Made by a program: the position numbers and the translations under genes. From assembly GCF_008370045.1 (NCBI RefSeq), contig NZ_VOBN01000025.1:1-64000 (forward strand): a stretch of 64,000 bases of DNA. The letters run 5' to 3'. The notes beneath the pieces were generated by a model. It searched no databases. It saw nothing but the letters and a program-made list of their open reading frames with translations, and had not been told where the DNA came from. This document shows positions 42,344 to 51,927 of this stretch, one piece after another (positions within the stretch are counted from its first letter, which is position 1; each line of letters opens with the position of its first letter). The DNA is from Pseudomonas sp. ANT_J12 (lineage in GTDB: Bacteria > Pseudomonadota > Gammaproteobacteria > Pseudomonadales > Pseudomonadaceae).

Positions 42344-43357
42344 TCAGCTGTTGCGGGGTTTACGGCCCGAGACGAAATGGCTCACGTCATTGAAGCCCGG
42401 TGTCGAGGAGTGGCCCGGTGTCACCAGCGAGTCAATGAACGCCTCATCTTCCGCCGTGATCTTCACCGTCTGCGCCTTGGTGTAGGCGTCCCACTGTTCC
42501 TCGGTGCGCGGCCCGACGATGGCGGAGGTGACGGCGCTGTTATTGATCACCCAGGCAATGGCGAATTCGACGATGCCCACGCCACGGCCCTGGGTGTATT
42601 GCTGGATCTGCTGGGCGATGCGCAGCGACTCGACGCGCCATTCGGTTTCGAGGATGCGTTTGTCTTGGCGCCCGGCGCGGCTGTTGGCGTCCGGCGTGAC
42701 GTCCGGAGCGTATTTGCCGCTGAGCACGCCGCGCGCCAATGGGCTGTAAGGCACCACGCCGAGGCCATAGGCGTGGGCGGCGGTGATCTGTTCGGTTTCA
42801 GCCTGGCGATTGACGATGTTGTACAGCGGCTGGCTGATCACCGGCCGGTCGACGCCAAGCTTGTCGGCCACGCGAATGACTTCGGCGATGCGCCAGCCAC
42901 GGTAGTTGGACAGGCCCCAATAGCGGATCTTGCCTTGGCGGATCAGGTCGCCGATGGCCGAGATCGTCACTTCGAGCGGCGTGTTGTGGTCTTCGCGGTG
43001 CAGGTAATAGATGTCGACATAGTCGGTGCCCAGGCGGGTCAGGCTGGCATCGATGCCGTTGAAAATGTGCTTGCGACTGAGGCCGCTGCGGTTCGGCACG
43101 CCGTCCACCGGGCCGAAACCGACCTTGGTGGCGAGCACCCATTCGTGACGGTTGCCGGCAATCGCCTCACCGACGATCTCTTCGGAGCGGCCGCCGGTAT
43201 AGACGTCCGCGGTGTCGATGAAGTTGATGCCCTGGTCCCAGGCCTTGTCGATGATCCGCAGGGAATCTTCGGTGCTGGTCTGTTCGCCGAACATCATGGT
43301 GCCCAGGGTCAACGTAGAGACTTGCAGACCCGAATGACCCAACGTGCGGTAACTCAT
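42344..43357 (-). CDS. Aldo/keto reductase
   Basis: 337 residues from the ATG at 43357 (MSYRTLGHSGLQVS). NADPH-dependent TIM-barrel reductase: Asp, Tyr, Lys and His of the active site are in NFIDTADVYTGG, EWVLATKVGF and YYLHREDHNTP. Similar to YajO/TAS-like enzymes. Substrate unknown. Transcribed alone. Confidence 0.88.
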   Translation of the reverse strand: MSYRTLGHSGLQVSTLTLGTMMFGEQTSTEDSLRIIDKAWDQGINFIDTADVYTGGRSEEIVGEAIAGNRHEWVLATKVGFGPVDGVPNRSGLSRKHIFNGIDASLTRLGTDYVDIYYLHREDHNTPLEVTISAIGDLIRQGKIRYWGLSNYRGWRIAEVIRVADKLGVDRPVISQPLYNIVNRQAETEQITAAHAYGLGVVPYSPLARGVLSGKYAPDVTPDANSRAGRQDKRILETEWRVESLRIAQQIQQYTQGRGVGIVEFAIAWVINNSAVTSAIVGPRTEEQWDAYTKAQTVKITAEDEAFIDSLVTPGHSSTPGFNDVSHFVSGRKPRNS

Positions 43358-43469
43358 GACGAAATCCTTTTGCCGATGGAAAGGCGTCAATCAAATACCA
43401 GAACGGTGGCCGGGAGCAACCGGATTTATCGACACAACTCCATTTTGGCCAGGGGCAATAAACGGCCAT

Positions 43470-43580
43470 TGTGGCGAGGGAGCTCGCTCCCGCTGGGCTG
43501 CGTAGCAGCCCCAAATTCTGCAAATATTCACGATTTTGCGAGTGCTGCGCACTCGAGCGGGAGCAAGCTCCCTCGCCACA
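43470..43580. repeat. Palindromic repeat type B
   Basis: TGTGGCGAGGGAGCTCGCTC and inverse GAGCAAGCTCCCTCGCCACA, with GCTGGGCTGCGTAGCAGCCC within. The left arm has AGCTCGCTCCC where other copies have GGCTTGCCCCC. Ends 19 bp from the stop of the MFS gene. Confidence 0.88.
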
Positions 43581-43599
43581 AAAGCACCTTGCTTGCTCG

Positions 43600-44910
43600 T
43601 TAAACCTTCAACGTACGCGTCATCCGCAACGCCAGCACACTGCCGCAGACAATCACGCCCGCCAGCAGGTACAACGCCGCATCGGTCGACCCGGTGCTGT
43701 CCTTGACCCAACCCACCAGATACGGGCTGAGGAAACCGGCCATTTGGCCCATGGAGTTGATCAACGCCAAACCGCCCGCCGCCGCACCGGCACTCAGCAG
43801 CGCGGTCGGCACTGGCCAGAACATCGGCAGGCCGGTGAGGGCGCCCATGGTCGCGATGGTTAAACCAAGAATCGCAATCGCCGGCGTCGTGGCGAAGTTC
43901 ACCGCGATCAGCAGACCGACCGCGCCCATCAACATCGGCACCACCAAATGCCAGCGCCGCTCTTTGCGCAAGTCCGCCGAACGACCGACCAGCAACATGA
44001 ACATCGCCGCCAGCAGGTAGGGAATCGCACTCAACCAGCCAATCACCAGGTTATCGCTGAATCCCAGGTTCTTGATGATCGACGGCAGCCAGAAGTTGAT
44101 CGCATAAACACCGCTCTGGATGCAGAAATAGATCAAGCCGAACGCCCAGATCGCCGGGTTCTTGAACACCGCCAGCAGCGAATCGGTGGTGGTTTTCGGC
44201 TTGTTGGCCAGGTCTTGCGCGTGGTCCGCTTCCAGTACCGAACGCTCGAACGGCGTCAGCCACTTGGCATTGGCGTAACTGTCGCTGAGCAGGAAGTAGG
44301 CGAGGGCGCCGAGGATTACGGTTGGGATCCCTTGCAGTAAAAACATCCACTGCCAGCCGGCCAAACCCGCCTGGCCCGCGCCGAAGTGATTGAGGATCCA
44401 GCCGGAAAACGGGCTGCCAAGCAGACCGGACACCGGGATCGCCGACATGAACAGCGCCATGATGCGGCCACGGCGGAAGGTCGGGAACCACTGCGAGAGA
44501 TAGAGCACCACGCCCGGGAAGAACCCGGCTTCGGCCGCGCCGGTGAACAGGCGCAAGGTGTAGAACTCGGCGGGTGTGGTCACGAACAGCAGGCAGGTCG
44601 AGAGCGAGCCCCAGACAATCATCATCAACGCAATCCAGCGCCGAGGGCCGAATTTGGTCAGGGCCAGGTTGCTCGGTACGCCACACAATACGTAGCCGAT
44701 AAAGAAGATCCCGGCGCCGAGGCCGTACACGGTTTCACTGAATTTCAGGGCGTCGAGCATCTGCAGCTTGGCGAATCCAACGTTGACCCGGTCGAGGTAG
44801 TTGAACAAGTAGCAGATGAAGATGAAGGGGATCAATCGAAGGGTAATGCGTTTGTAGACGGCGTTTTTTTCGTCAGCAATGGTCTGGGTAACGGCTGCGC
44901 TCTGTGACAT
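43600..44910 (-). CDS. MFS transporter, anion:cation symporter family
   Basis: 436 residues from the ATG at 44910 (GAGAGAGCCCGCC upstream). Twelve membrane helices; FNYLDRVNVGFA and the GFFPGVVLYLSQWFP motif are typical of the ACS family that takes up sugar acids such as glucarate, galactarate or tartrate. Divergent from cdaR and next to the glycerate kinase gene, so uptake of glycerate or an aldarate is likely. Confidence 0.88.
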   Translation of the reverse strand: MSQSAAVTQTIADEKNAVYKRITLRLIPFIFICYLFNYLDRVNVGFAKLQMLDALKFSETVYGLGAGIFFIGYVLCGVPSNLALTKFGPRRWIALMMIVWGSLSTCLLFVTTPAEFYTLRLFTGAAEAGFFPGVVLYLSQWFPTFRRGRIMALFMSAIPVSGLLGSPFSGWILNHFGAGQAGLAGWQWMFLLQGIPTVILGALAYFLLSDSYANAKWLTPFERSVLEADHAQDLANKPKTTTDSLLAVFKNPAIWAFGLIYFCIQSGVYAINFWLPSIIKNLGFSDNLVIGWLSAIPYLLAAMFMLLVGRSADLRKERRWHLVVPMLMGAVGLLIAVNFATTPAIAILGLTIATMGALTGLPMFWPVPTALLSAGAAAGGLALINSMGQMAGFLSPYLVGWVKDSTGSTDAALYLLAGVIVCGSVLALRMTRTLKV

Positions 44911-45080
44911 GGCGGGCTCTCTCTTTATTATGATTTTTTGCGATGCAAAGGGTAACGTTGATCGCCCTGTGAGTCTCGGCCACCGCTTGGGTGGTTGTCT
45001 TTGTGCCTGAGCACAGGGTTTGCCCACAAGGCCTGTGCGGGTGAACAACCCGTCCCTCCACGCTTTCAAGGATCTGCCCA

Positions 45081-46193
45081 ATGTTTGAACTCGATCACGA
45101 CCTGGCCCAGGACATCGTCGACCGGGCCATGGCCATCCTGCCGTACAACGTCAACGTCATGGACAGCCAGGGGCTGATCCTCGGTAGCGGCGAGCCCGAG
45201 CGGATCAACACCCGCCACGAAGGCGCGCAACTGGTGCTGGCCAACGGGCGCGTGGTGGAGATCGACGCGCAAACCGCGATTCACCTCAAAGGCGTGCAGC
45301 CGGGGATCAACCTGCCGTTGTTGCTCGATCAGCGGCTGATCGGCGTGCTCGGCATCACCGGCGAACCCGAGCAACTGCGCACCTACGCCGAGCTGGTGCG
45401 CATGACCGCCGAAATGCTGGTGGGCCAGCGCAATCAGCAGGCGGAACAGCAATGGCGACGCCAGCGTTGCGATGATTTGCTCGCCTTGTTGTTGACCGAC
45501 GCGGGGGATTCGCCGCGTCTGGTGGATGAGGCGCAACAATTGGGCCTCAAGCCGCAGCTATCGCGGGTGCCGTATCTGTTCGAGTTGGGCCTGGAACACG
45601 GGCCGGGGCAGACCGTCGAAGCCCTCAGCGCCTGGCTGATCAGCCGTTATCCCGACAGTTGGTGTGTCAGCTCCGCCAAGTCCTCGCTGCTGTGGTGCCG
45701 GCCGGCGAGCCAGGCGATCGAGCATGAACGGTTGCTGGAAAAACTCGATGGCCTGGGCTGGAACATTTTGCGCATCGCCGTGGGCGGGCAGGCCGATGGG
45801 TTGCCGGGGTTGCGCCGCTGCTATCGCCGGGTCGGTGATCTGCTGGCCTATGGACGCGATGTGTTGCCGCGCTCGCGGTTGCTGAGGCTGAACCGTTATC
45901 GGCTGCCAGTGATGCTCTGGCGGCATCGCAACGACGACGCGCTGGACGAGTTGCTCAAGCCGTTGCGCAAAGTCATCGCCAAGGACAATAACGGTCAATT
46001 GCTGGCGACCCTGCGTTGCTGGTGCGACCACGATGGGCAAAGCCAGGCGTGTGCGGATGCGTTGGGGATTCATCGCAACAGTCTGCGTTATCGCATGGAG
46101 CGGATTGCCGAGTTGAGTGGGGTTGATCCGTTGCGGCTGGACGGGATGCTGGCGCTTTATCTCGGGGTGCAGTTGCTGCCGCAAACGGAGTGA
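45081..46193 (+). CDS. cdaR: Sugar-diacid-responsive transcriptional regulator
   Basis: 370 residues. CdaR family: N-terminal diacid-binding domain (ELDHDLAQDIVDRAMAILPYNVNVMD), GGDEF-like middle region (about 150-290) and C-terminal PucR-type helix-turn-helix (CADALGIHRNSLRYRMERI). Activates aldarate/glycerate genes. Divergent from the MFS transporter and followed by the glycerate kinase gene. Confidence 0.9.
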   Translation: MFELDHDLAQDIVDRAMAILPYNVNVMDSQGLILGSGEPERINTRHEGAQLVLANGRVVEIDAQTAIHLKGVQPGINLPLLLDQRLIGVLGITGEPEQLRTYAELVRMTAEMLVGQRNQQAEQQWRRQRCDDLLALLLTDAGDSPRLVDEAQQLGLKPQLSRVPYLFELGLEHGPGQTVEALSAWLISRYPDSWCVSSAKSSLLWCRPASQAIEHERLLEKLDGLGWNILRIAVGGQADGLPGLRRCYRRVGDLLAYGRDVLPRSRLLRLNRYRLPVMLWRHRNDDALDELLKPLRKVIAKDNNGQLLATLRCWCDHDGQSQACADALGIHRNSLRYRMERIAELSGVDPLRLDGMLALYLGVQLLPQTE

Positions 46194-46215
46194 AAGATGT
46201 GGCGACTATATGGAC

Positions 46216-46290
46216 GCCTTCGCGGGCAAGCCTCGCTCCTACAGGGATCGCGGCGCTCGCTATTGTAGGAGCGAGGCTTGCCCGCGAAGA
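46216..46290. repeat. Paired REP, type A
   Basis: GCCTTCGCGGGCAAGCCTCG...TACA, then after 21 bp TGTAGGAGCGAGGCTTGCCC. Here the two units are tail-to-tail compared with 41045. Lies between cdaR and the kinase gene and may end the cdaR transcript. Confidence 0.88.
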
Positions 46291-46420
46291 GGCCCTCCCA
46301 GCCACCACAATCCCGGGTTTGTAGAAATGAACAACAAACGCCACCCCCACTTGTGCACCTGACCGGCGTCATCCTCCGGGGCAACTGGCAGCATGGATGC
46401 ATTGAAAACGGAGAATTCTC

Positions 46421-47563
46421 ATGAAAATCGTCATCGCCCCCGATTCGTTCAAGGACAGCCTGAGTGCCCAAGGCGTCGCCGATGCCATCGCGTTGGGATT
46501 GGCCGAGGTCTGGCCGCAGGCGCAGTTGGTCAAGTGCCCGATGGCCGACGGCGGGGAAGGGACGGTCGAATCGATTCTGGCGGCGTGTGCGGGTGAATTG
46601 CGCCGCACAGCCGTGCGCGGCCCGTTGGGGGCAACGGTTGACGCCGCGTGGGGCTGGCTGCCGCACAACCACACCGCGATCATCGAAATGGCCGAGGCCA
46701 GCGGTTTGCAATTGGTGCCGACGGCGCAGCGCAATGCCTGCGTCAGCAGTACCTTCGGCACCGGCGAACTGATCCGCGCCGCGCTGGATGCCGGGGCGCA
46801 GCGGGTGATCCTGGCGATTGGCGGTAGCGCCACCAACGACGCTGGCGCCGGGGCGATGCAGGCCCTGGGCGTCAAACTGTTCGATGCCCAGGGCCAAATC
46901 CTCGCGCCCGGTGGCCTGGCGCTGGCGCAACTGGCCCGCATTGACCTGAGCGACATCGATCCGCGCTTGAACGCGGTGCGCTTTGACATCGCTGCCGACG
47001 TCAACAATCCCCTGTGCGGACCCCACGGTGCCTCGGTGATTTTTGGCCCGCAGAAAGGTGCATCGCCAGCGCAGGTCCAGCAACTGGATCAAGCCCTTGG
47101 ACTGTTTGCCGATGTGTGTGCGCAAGCCTTGGACAAAGACGTGCGCGATGAACCGGGCAGCGGCGCGGCGGGTGGCCTGGGGTTCGCGGCCAAGGCGTTC
47201 CTGGGGGCGCAATTTCAGGCTGGTGTGGAAGTGGTCGCGGAACTGGTTGGCCTGGCCGAGGCGGTGGAGGGCGCGGACCTGGTGATTACCGGTGAAGGCC
47301 GATTCGATGCCCAGACCTTGCGCGGCAAGACGCCGTTTGGCGTGGCGCGGATTGCCTGCCGGCAAGGTGTGCCGGTCATCGTGATCGCAGGGACCTTGGG
47401 TGAGGGTTATCAGGAACTCTACGAGCACGGCATCGACGCCGCGTTTGCCCTGGCGAGCGGGCCGATGACGCTGGAGCAGGCGTGTGCCGAGGCGCCTCGG
47501 TTGTTGCGGGAGCGGGCGAGCGATATTGCGCGGGTTTGGCAGATCGCTTCCCAAAAGACCTGA
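46421..47563 (+). CDS. garK: Glycerate kinase
   Basis: 380 residues. Phosphorylates glycerate to 2-phosphoglycerate, last step of aldarate breakdown. Start MKIVIAPDSFKDSLSAQ, GGEGTVES, LAIGGSATNDAGAGAMQALG and a late GEGRFDAQTLRGK are diagnostic of the GarK/GlxK family. AGAATTCTC near the start; the ATG follows GGAGAATTCTC. Regulated by the upstream cdaR product by inference. Confidence 0.93.
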   Translation: MKIVIAPDSFKDSLSAQGVADAIALGLAEVWPQAQLVKCPMADGGEGTVESILAACAGELRRTAVRGPLGATVDAAWGWLPHNHTAIIEMAEASGLQLVPTAQRNACVSSTFGTGELIRAALDAGAQRVILAIGGSATNDAGAGAMQALGVKLFDAQGQILAPGGLALAQLARIDLSDIDPRLNAVRFDIAADVNNPLCGPHGASVIFGPQKGASPAQVQQLDQALGLFADVCAQALDKDVRDEPGSGAAGGLGFAAKAFLGAQFQAGVEVVAELVGLAEAVEGADLVITGEGRFDAQTLRGKTPFGVARIACRQGVPVIVIAGTLGEGYQELYEHGIDAAFALASGPMTLEQACAEAPRLLRERASDIARVWQIASQKT

Positions 47564-47589
47564 ACGCGATCATCAAGGTAGAGCGTTTT

Positions 47590-47712
47590 TGTGGCGAGGG
47601 GGCTTGCCCCCGTTGGGGCGCGTAGCGGCCCCTGGCATTCTTTCAGTCATTCCGTGCAAGCAGGTTTAGCGCCTGCTTCGCAGGCGAACGGGGGCGAGCC
47701 CCCCTCGCCACA
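47590..47712. repeat. Palindromic repeat type B
   Basis: TGTGGCGAGGGGGCTTGCCC and inverse GGGCGAGCCCCCCTCGCCACA, with GTTGGGGCGCGTAGCGGCCC inside. In the 376-bp gap between garK and the chemoreceptor gene; the remaining 47713-47939 holds no recognisable feature besides a promoter region. Confidence 0.88.
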
Positions 47713-47939
47713 ATGGACTCGCCCCTGCAGCACAGGTGTTTCGCCGCTGAAACACCCCTAACCCCCTTGAAATATTTTTCCACTTCCCCCGTAAAAATCC
47801 TCAAGCCCGGCCGATAACCCTCATAGGCGCGCACAAACCAACCATAACAGTGGCGCCAAGCTGATCCCGCCGGCCCCACGCCCGCCCGACAGCGACCACG
47901 GCACGGATGCTTCGACGCTCACCCCCCGAGAATCATCCT

Positions 47940-49565
47940 ATGTCCCTGCGTAATCTGAATATCGCGCCTCGAGCGTTCCTCGGTTTTGCCTTCATCGCCT
48001 TGCTGGTGATCGTGCTGGGTGTGTTTGCGGTCAATCGCATGTCGATCATCCGCCAGTCCTCGGTCGACATGGGCAGCACCCAACTGCCCAGCGTCACCTT
48101 CCTGGGCAATGTCACCGAAAACATCCTGCGCATGCGCATTCTCTCGTTCCGCATTCTGGTTAACCGCGAGCCGGCCAGTCTGCAGGAAGCCGATACGCGC
48201 ATTGGCGTACTGACCGACAAGGCCCGCAAGGCGCAGGTCGCTTATGCCGCACTGCCGATGGGTCCTGACGAAGCGGCACTGTATAAAGTGTTCAGCACCA
48301 CCCTCGACAATTACATGCAAGCCCAGCGGGAAATGCTGGACCTGTCGCGTCAGAACAAAGTCGATGAGATGCGCAGCCTGATCAATACGCGGATCAAGGA
48401 AGGCACCGACCTGATGGGCGAACAGCTCAATAAACTGGTGACTTACAACATCGACGGCGCCAAAGCGGCGGGGACGGTTGCCGAAGACAACTACAACACC
48501 GCCGTGAACGGCATCATTGTCGTGTCAGTGGTGGCGGCGCTGATGACTGTGCTGCTGGCCTGGTTGTTAACCCGCAGCATCGTCACACCGTTGAACCGCG
48601 CGGTGCAGGCTGCCGAAACCATCGCCGGCGGTAACTTGACCAAAGCCATCGAAGTCGATGGCAAGGACGAACCGGCCCGCCTGCTCGGTGCCTTGTCCGT
48701 CATGCAGACCAACCTGCGCCAAACCATCGAGCAGATCGCCGGTTCCGCCACGCAATTGGGCGCTGCCGCCGAAGAACTCAGCACCGTCACCGAAGAAGCC
48801 TCGCGCGGCCTGCAACAGCAGAACAACGAAATCGAACAAGCGGCCACCGCCGTCAATGAGATGACCGCCGCTGTGGAAGAAGTGGCGCGCAATGCGGTGT
48901 CGACTTCCGAAGCGTCGAACCAGTCGACCCAGGCCGCTCGCGAAGGCCGCAACCGCGTGGTGGAAACCGTCGACGCGATCCAGACCATGACCCACGACGT
49001 GCAAAACACCGCGACCATGATCGAAGGCCTGGCCGCACAAGGTCGCGACATCGGCAAGGTGCTGGACGTGATCCGCGCCATCGCCGAGCAAACCAACCTG
49101 CTGGCGCTCAACGCCGCCATCGAAGCCGCCCGTGCCGGTGAAGCCGGGCGTGGTTTTGCGGTGGTGGCAGACGAGGTCCGGGCCTTGGCCCATCGCACCG
49201 CGCAATCGACCCAGGAAATCGAAAAAATGGTCGCCGGCATCCAGAACGGCACCGGTGAAGCGGTGTCCTCGATGCAGCAAAGCAACCAGCGCACCCAAAG
49301 CACCCTGGAAATGGCCCGCTCCGCCGGTGTGGCCCTGGAGCAGATCACCCAATCGATCCACCTGATCAACGAACGCAACCTGGTGATCGCCAGCGCCTCG
49401 GAAGAACAGGCCCAGGTGTCCCGCGAAGTCGACCGCAACCTGGTCAACATCCGCGACCTCGCCACTCAGTCCGCCGCCGGTGCCAACCAGACCAGCGCTG
49501 CCACTCACGAACTGTCGCGTCTGGCCGTGGATTTGAATGCGATGGTGGCGCGTTTTGTAATTTGA
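47940..49565 (+). CDS. Methyl-accepting chemotaxis protein
   Basis: 541 residues. Membrane segment at about 11-33, a periplasmic four-helix-bundle sensor (about 34-190), second membrane segment (about 192-215), HAMP (RSIVTPLNRAVQAAETIAGGN) and the signalling domain with the tip motif QTNLLALNAAIEAARAGEAGRGFAVVADEVR region. The ligand cannot be read from sequence; its position between garK and aruH/kgu suggests sugar acids or amino acids. Confidence 0.93.
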   Translation: MSLRNLNIAPRAFLGFAFIALLVIVLGVFAVNRMSIIRQSSVDMGSTQLPSVTFLGNVTENILRMRILSFRILVNREPASLQEADTRIGVLTDKARKAQVAYAALPMGPDEAALYKVFSTTLDNYMQAQREMLDLSRQNKVDEMRSLINTRIKEGTDLMGEQLNKLVTYNIDGAKAAGTVAEDNYNTAVNGIIVVSVVAALMTVLLAWLLTRSIVTPLNRAVQAAETIAGGNLTKAIEVDGKDEPARLLGALSVMQTNLRQTIEQIAGSATQLGAAAEELSTVTEEASRGLQQQNNEIEQAATAVNEMTAAVEEVARNAVSTSEASNQSTQAAREGRNRVVETVDAIQTMTHDVQNTATMIEGLAAQGRDIGKVLDVIRAIAEQTNLLALNAAIEAARAGEAGRGFAVVADEVRALAHRTAQSTQEIEKMVAGIQNGTGEAVSSMQQSNQRTQSTLEMARSAGVALEQITQSIHLINERNLVIASASEEQAQVSREVDRNLVNIRDLATQSAAGANQTSAATHELSRLAVDLNAMVARFVI

Positions 49566-49605
49566 GATAGGGTTGAGTCTGGAGCACGCGCGACAGGAGA
49601 CGTAC

Positions 49606-50793
49606 ATGCGCTATTCAGCCCTGACTCAACGTATTGCCGGTGACGGAGCGGCAGCCTGGAACATTCATGATCGAGCGCTGGAGATGCGCGAACAGGGCAT
49701 TGATGTGTTGCTGCTGACGGTGGGCGATCCGGATTTCGACACGCCCAGGCCCATCGTCCAGGCCGCCATCGACAGCCTCTTGGCCGGCGATACCCATTAC
49801 TCGGATGTGCGTGGCACCCGGGCGTTGCGCAACAGCATCGCCAGTCGGCATCGACGCCGCAGCGGTCAGGCAGTGGATGCCGGGCATGTGATCGTGTTGC
49901 CGGGGGCGCAATGTGCGGTGTACTCGGTGGCGCAATGTTTGCTCGATCCGGGCGATGAAGTGATCGTCGCCGAACCGATGTACGTCACCTACGAAGGTGT
50001 CTTCGGCGCTTGCGGGGCGAAAGTGGTGCCGGTGGCGGTACGGCCGCAGAACGGTTTTCGCGTGGACCCGGCGGATGTCGCGGCGCTGATCACGGCCAAG
50101 ACCCGGGTCATTTTGCTGAACAGTCCAAACAATCCTTCCGGCGCCAGCCTTTCATTGAAGCTCTGGCAGGAACTGGCGCTGCTCTGCGTTCGCCACGACT
50201 TGTGGCTGATCAGCGACGAGGTCTACAGCGACTTGCTGTACGAAGGCGAGCACGTCAGCCCCGCCAGTCTGCCCGGCATGGCCGAGCGCACGGCGACCAT
50301 TAACAGCCTGTCCAAATCCCACGCCATGAGCGGTTGGCGCGTCGGTTGGGTGATCGGCCCCAAACCCTTGGCCGAACACTTGATGCACCTGTCGTTGTGC
50401 ATGCTGTTTGGCATTCCGGATTTCGTGCAGAAAGCCGCGCAAGTGGCGCTGGATGGGGACCTGCCGGAGGTGGCGCAGATGCGCGAAGAGTATCGCCAGC
50501 GCCGGGACCTGGTGTGCTCGCGGTTGAGCGCGTGCCCGGGTATCCGGCCGATCGTGCCCGATGGCGGGATGTTCGTGATGGTCGATATCCGCCCGACCGG
50601 GCTCTGCGCCCAGGGGTTTGCCGAGCGGCTGCTGGAGGGGTATGGCGTGTCGGTGCTGGCGGGCGAAGCCTTCGGGCCGAGTGCGGCGGGGCATATTCGC
50701 CTGGGGCTGGTGGTGGACCAGGTGAAACTGGCGGACGCGTGTCGGCGGATTGCGCGGTGTGCGGCGGATCTTCTGGAAGCGCGGCGGGCTTGA
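49606..50793 (+). CDS. aruH: Arginine:pyruvate transaminase
   Basis: 395 residues. Class I PLP aminotransferase. The start MRYSALTQRIAGDGAAAW and the stretches VGDPDFDTPRPIVQAAIDSL and MFVMVDIRPTGL closely follow AruH of P. aeruginosa from memory. AruH converts arginine to 2-ketoarginine. PLP-lysine in SLSKSHAMSGWR, Asp-Tyr in ISDEVYSDL. The ATG at 49606 follows AGGAGACGTAC. aruI, its usual partner, is not next to it. Confidence 0.85.
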   Translation: MRYSALTQRIAGDGAAAWNIHDRALEMREQGIDVLLLTVGDPDFDTPRPIVQAAIDSLLAGDTHYSDVRGTRALRNSIASRHRRRSGQAVDAGHVIVLPGAQCAVYSVAQCLLDPGDEVIVAEPMYVTYEGVFGACGAKVVPVAVRPQNGFRVDPADVAALITAKTRVILLNSPNNPSGASLSLKLWQELALLCVRHDLWLISDEVYSDLLYEGEHVSPASLPGMAERTATINSLSKSHAMSGWRVGWVIGPKPLAEHLMHLSLCMLFGIPDFVQKAAQVALDGDLPEVAQMREEYRQRRDLVCSRLSACPGIRPIVPDGGMFVMVDIRPTGLCAQGFAERLLEGYGVSVLAGEAFGPSAAGHIRLGLVVDQVKLADACRRIARCAADLLEARRA

Positions 50794-50797
50794 CGGC

Positions 50798-50824
50798 CTC
50801 TTCGCGGGCAAGCCTCGCTCCTAC
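50798..50824. repeat. Single REP, type A
   Basis: CTCTTCGCGGGCAAGCCTCG..CTCCTAC, one unit only, five bp after the aruH stop. Confidence 0.85.
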
Positions 50825-50839
50825 AGGATCTGCGTAATT

Positions 50840-50924
50840 GATCGTTCCCACGCTCTGCGTGGGAATGCCGCCTGGGACGCTCCGCGTTCCGCTTTTAGAT
50901 GTGACGCGGAGCGTGGGAACGATC
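50840..50924. repeat. Palindromic repeat type C
   Basis: GATCGTTCCCACGCTCTGCG then inverse GACGCGGAGCGTGGGAACGATC. Lies directly downstream of kguD, 5 bp from its stop codon, and could be a terminator-like or mRNA-stability structure for the kgu operon. Confidence 0.88.
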
Positions 50925-50928
50925 ATCT

Positions 50929-51912
50929 TCAGCCTTTCCAGGCCAACCCATTCACCAGATTCACCGGCCGTTCTCCGGCCAACGCCATCAGCAGATTGTC
51001 CACCGCGCACTTGGCCATCGCCTCGCGCGTCTCATGGGTCGCCGAGCCAATGTGCGGCGTGGCCACCACGTTATCCAGCCGCAACAACGGCGACGCCGAA
51101 TCCAGCGGCTCGCGCTCAAACACATCCAGCCCCGCCGCACGAATCTGCCCCTTGCGCAGGGCGTCAATCAACGCGACTTCATCCACGACTTTACCCCGCG
51201 AGATGTTGATGAAGATCGTCTCCGGGCCCATCAAGGCAAACTGCTCAGCCCCGATCAACCCCTCGGTTTCAGCAGTCAGCGGCAAGGTCAGGCACACGAA
51301 ATCCGCCTCTTGCAACAGCTGCGGCAGGCTGCGGTATTGCGCGTTGAAACGCTGTTCCACCGCCGGTTTCGGCGAGTGGCTGTGATAAACGACCGGCATG
51401 CCGAAACCGAAATGCCCACGCTGGGCCAACGCCTCGCCGATGCGGCCCATGCCGATGATGCCCAAGGTCTTGCCATGCACATCGGTGCCGAACTGTGCCG
51501 GGCCAACGTTGCGCTTCCAGTGGCCGGCACGAACCATGTTCGCCAGTTCCACCACGCGGCGGGCACTGGCCAGGATCAATGCAAATCCGGTGTCAGCCGT
51601 GGTTTCGGTGAGGACGTCCGGGGTGTTGCTGAGCAGGATCCGGCGCTCGGTCAAATAATCGATGTCGTAGTTGTCGACACCCACCGAAACGCTGGCGATG
51701 GCTTCGAGATCGGGGGCCAGATCGAGTAATGCAGCGTCCAGCTTCAGACTGGCGCCGAGCAAGCCCTGGGCCTTGGGCAGGGCCTCGCGCATTTTGGCCA
51801 GGCCCTCGGCGTCGAGGCTGTCGATCAGGGTCACTTCAGTCTGCTCATGCAAGCGGGCCATCAGCAACGGCGAGAGTTTCTTGTACAGCACGACCTGCTT
51901 TTTCATCGTCAT
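50929..51912 (-). CDS. kguD: 2-ketogluconate 6-phosphate reductase (2-hydroxyacid dehydrogenase)
   Basis: 327 residues. D-2-hydroxyacid dehydrogenase family: NAD(P) site GIIGMGRIGEALAQ, catalytic Arg, Glu and His in NISRGKVVDE, FEREPL and PHIGSATHE. In the operon it reduces 2-keto-6-phosphogluconate to 6-phosphogluconate. Follows kguT by 15 bp. Last gene of kguE-kguK-kguT-kguD. Confidence 0.92.
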   Translation of the reverse strand: MTMKKQVVLYKKLSPLLMARLHEQTEVTLIDSLDAEGLAKMREALPKAQGLLGASLKLDAALLDLAPDLEAIASVSVGVDNYDIDYLTERRILLSNTPDVLTETTADTGFALILASARRVVELANMVRAGHWKRNVGPAQFGTDVHGKTLGIIGMGRIGEALAQRGHFGFGMPVVYHSHSPKPAVEQRFNAQYRSLPQLLQEADFVCLTLPLTAETEGLIGAEQFALMGPETIFINISRGKVVDEVALIDALRKGQIRAAGLDVFEREPLDSASPLLRLDNVVATPHIGSATHETREAMAKCAVDNLLMALAGERPVNLVNGLAWKG

Positions 51913-51927
51913 CGTCTCAACTTCAAT

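Noticed and set aside
46157..47554. 465-codon open frame on the minus strand
   Set aside because: Antisense to garK, a certain gene, and it runs into the REP pair.
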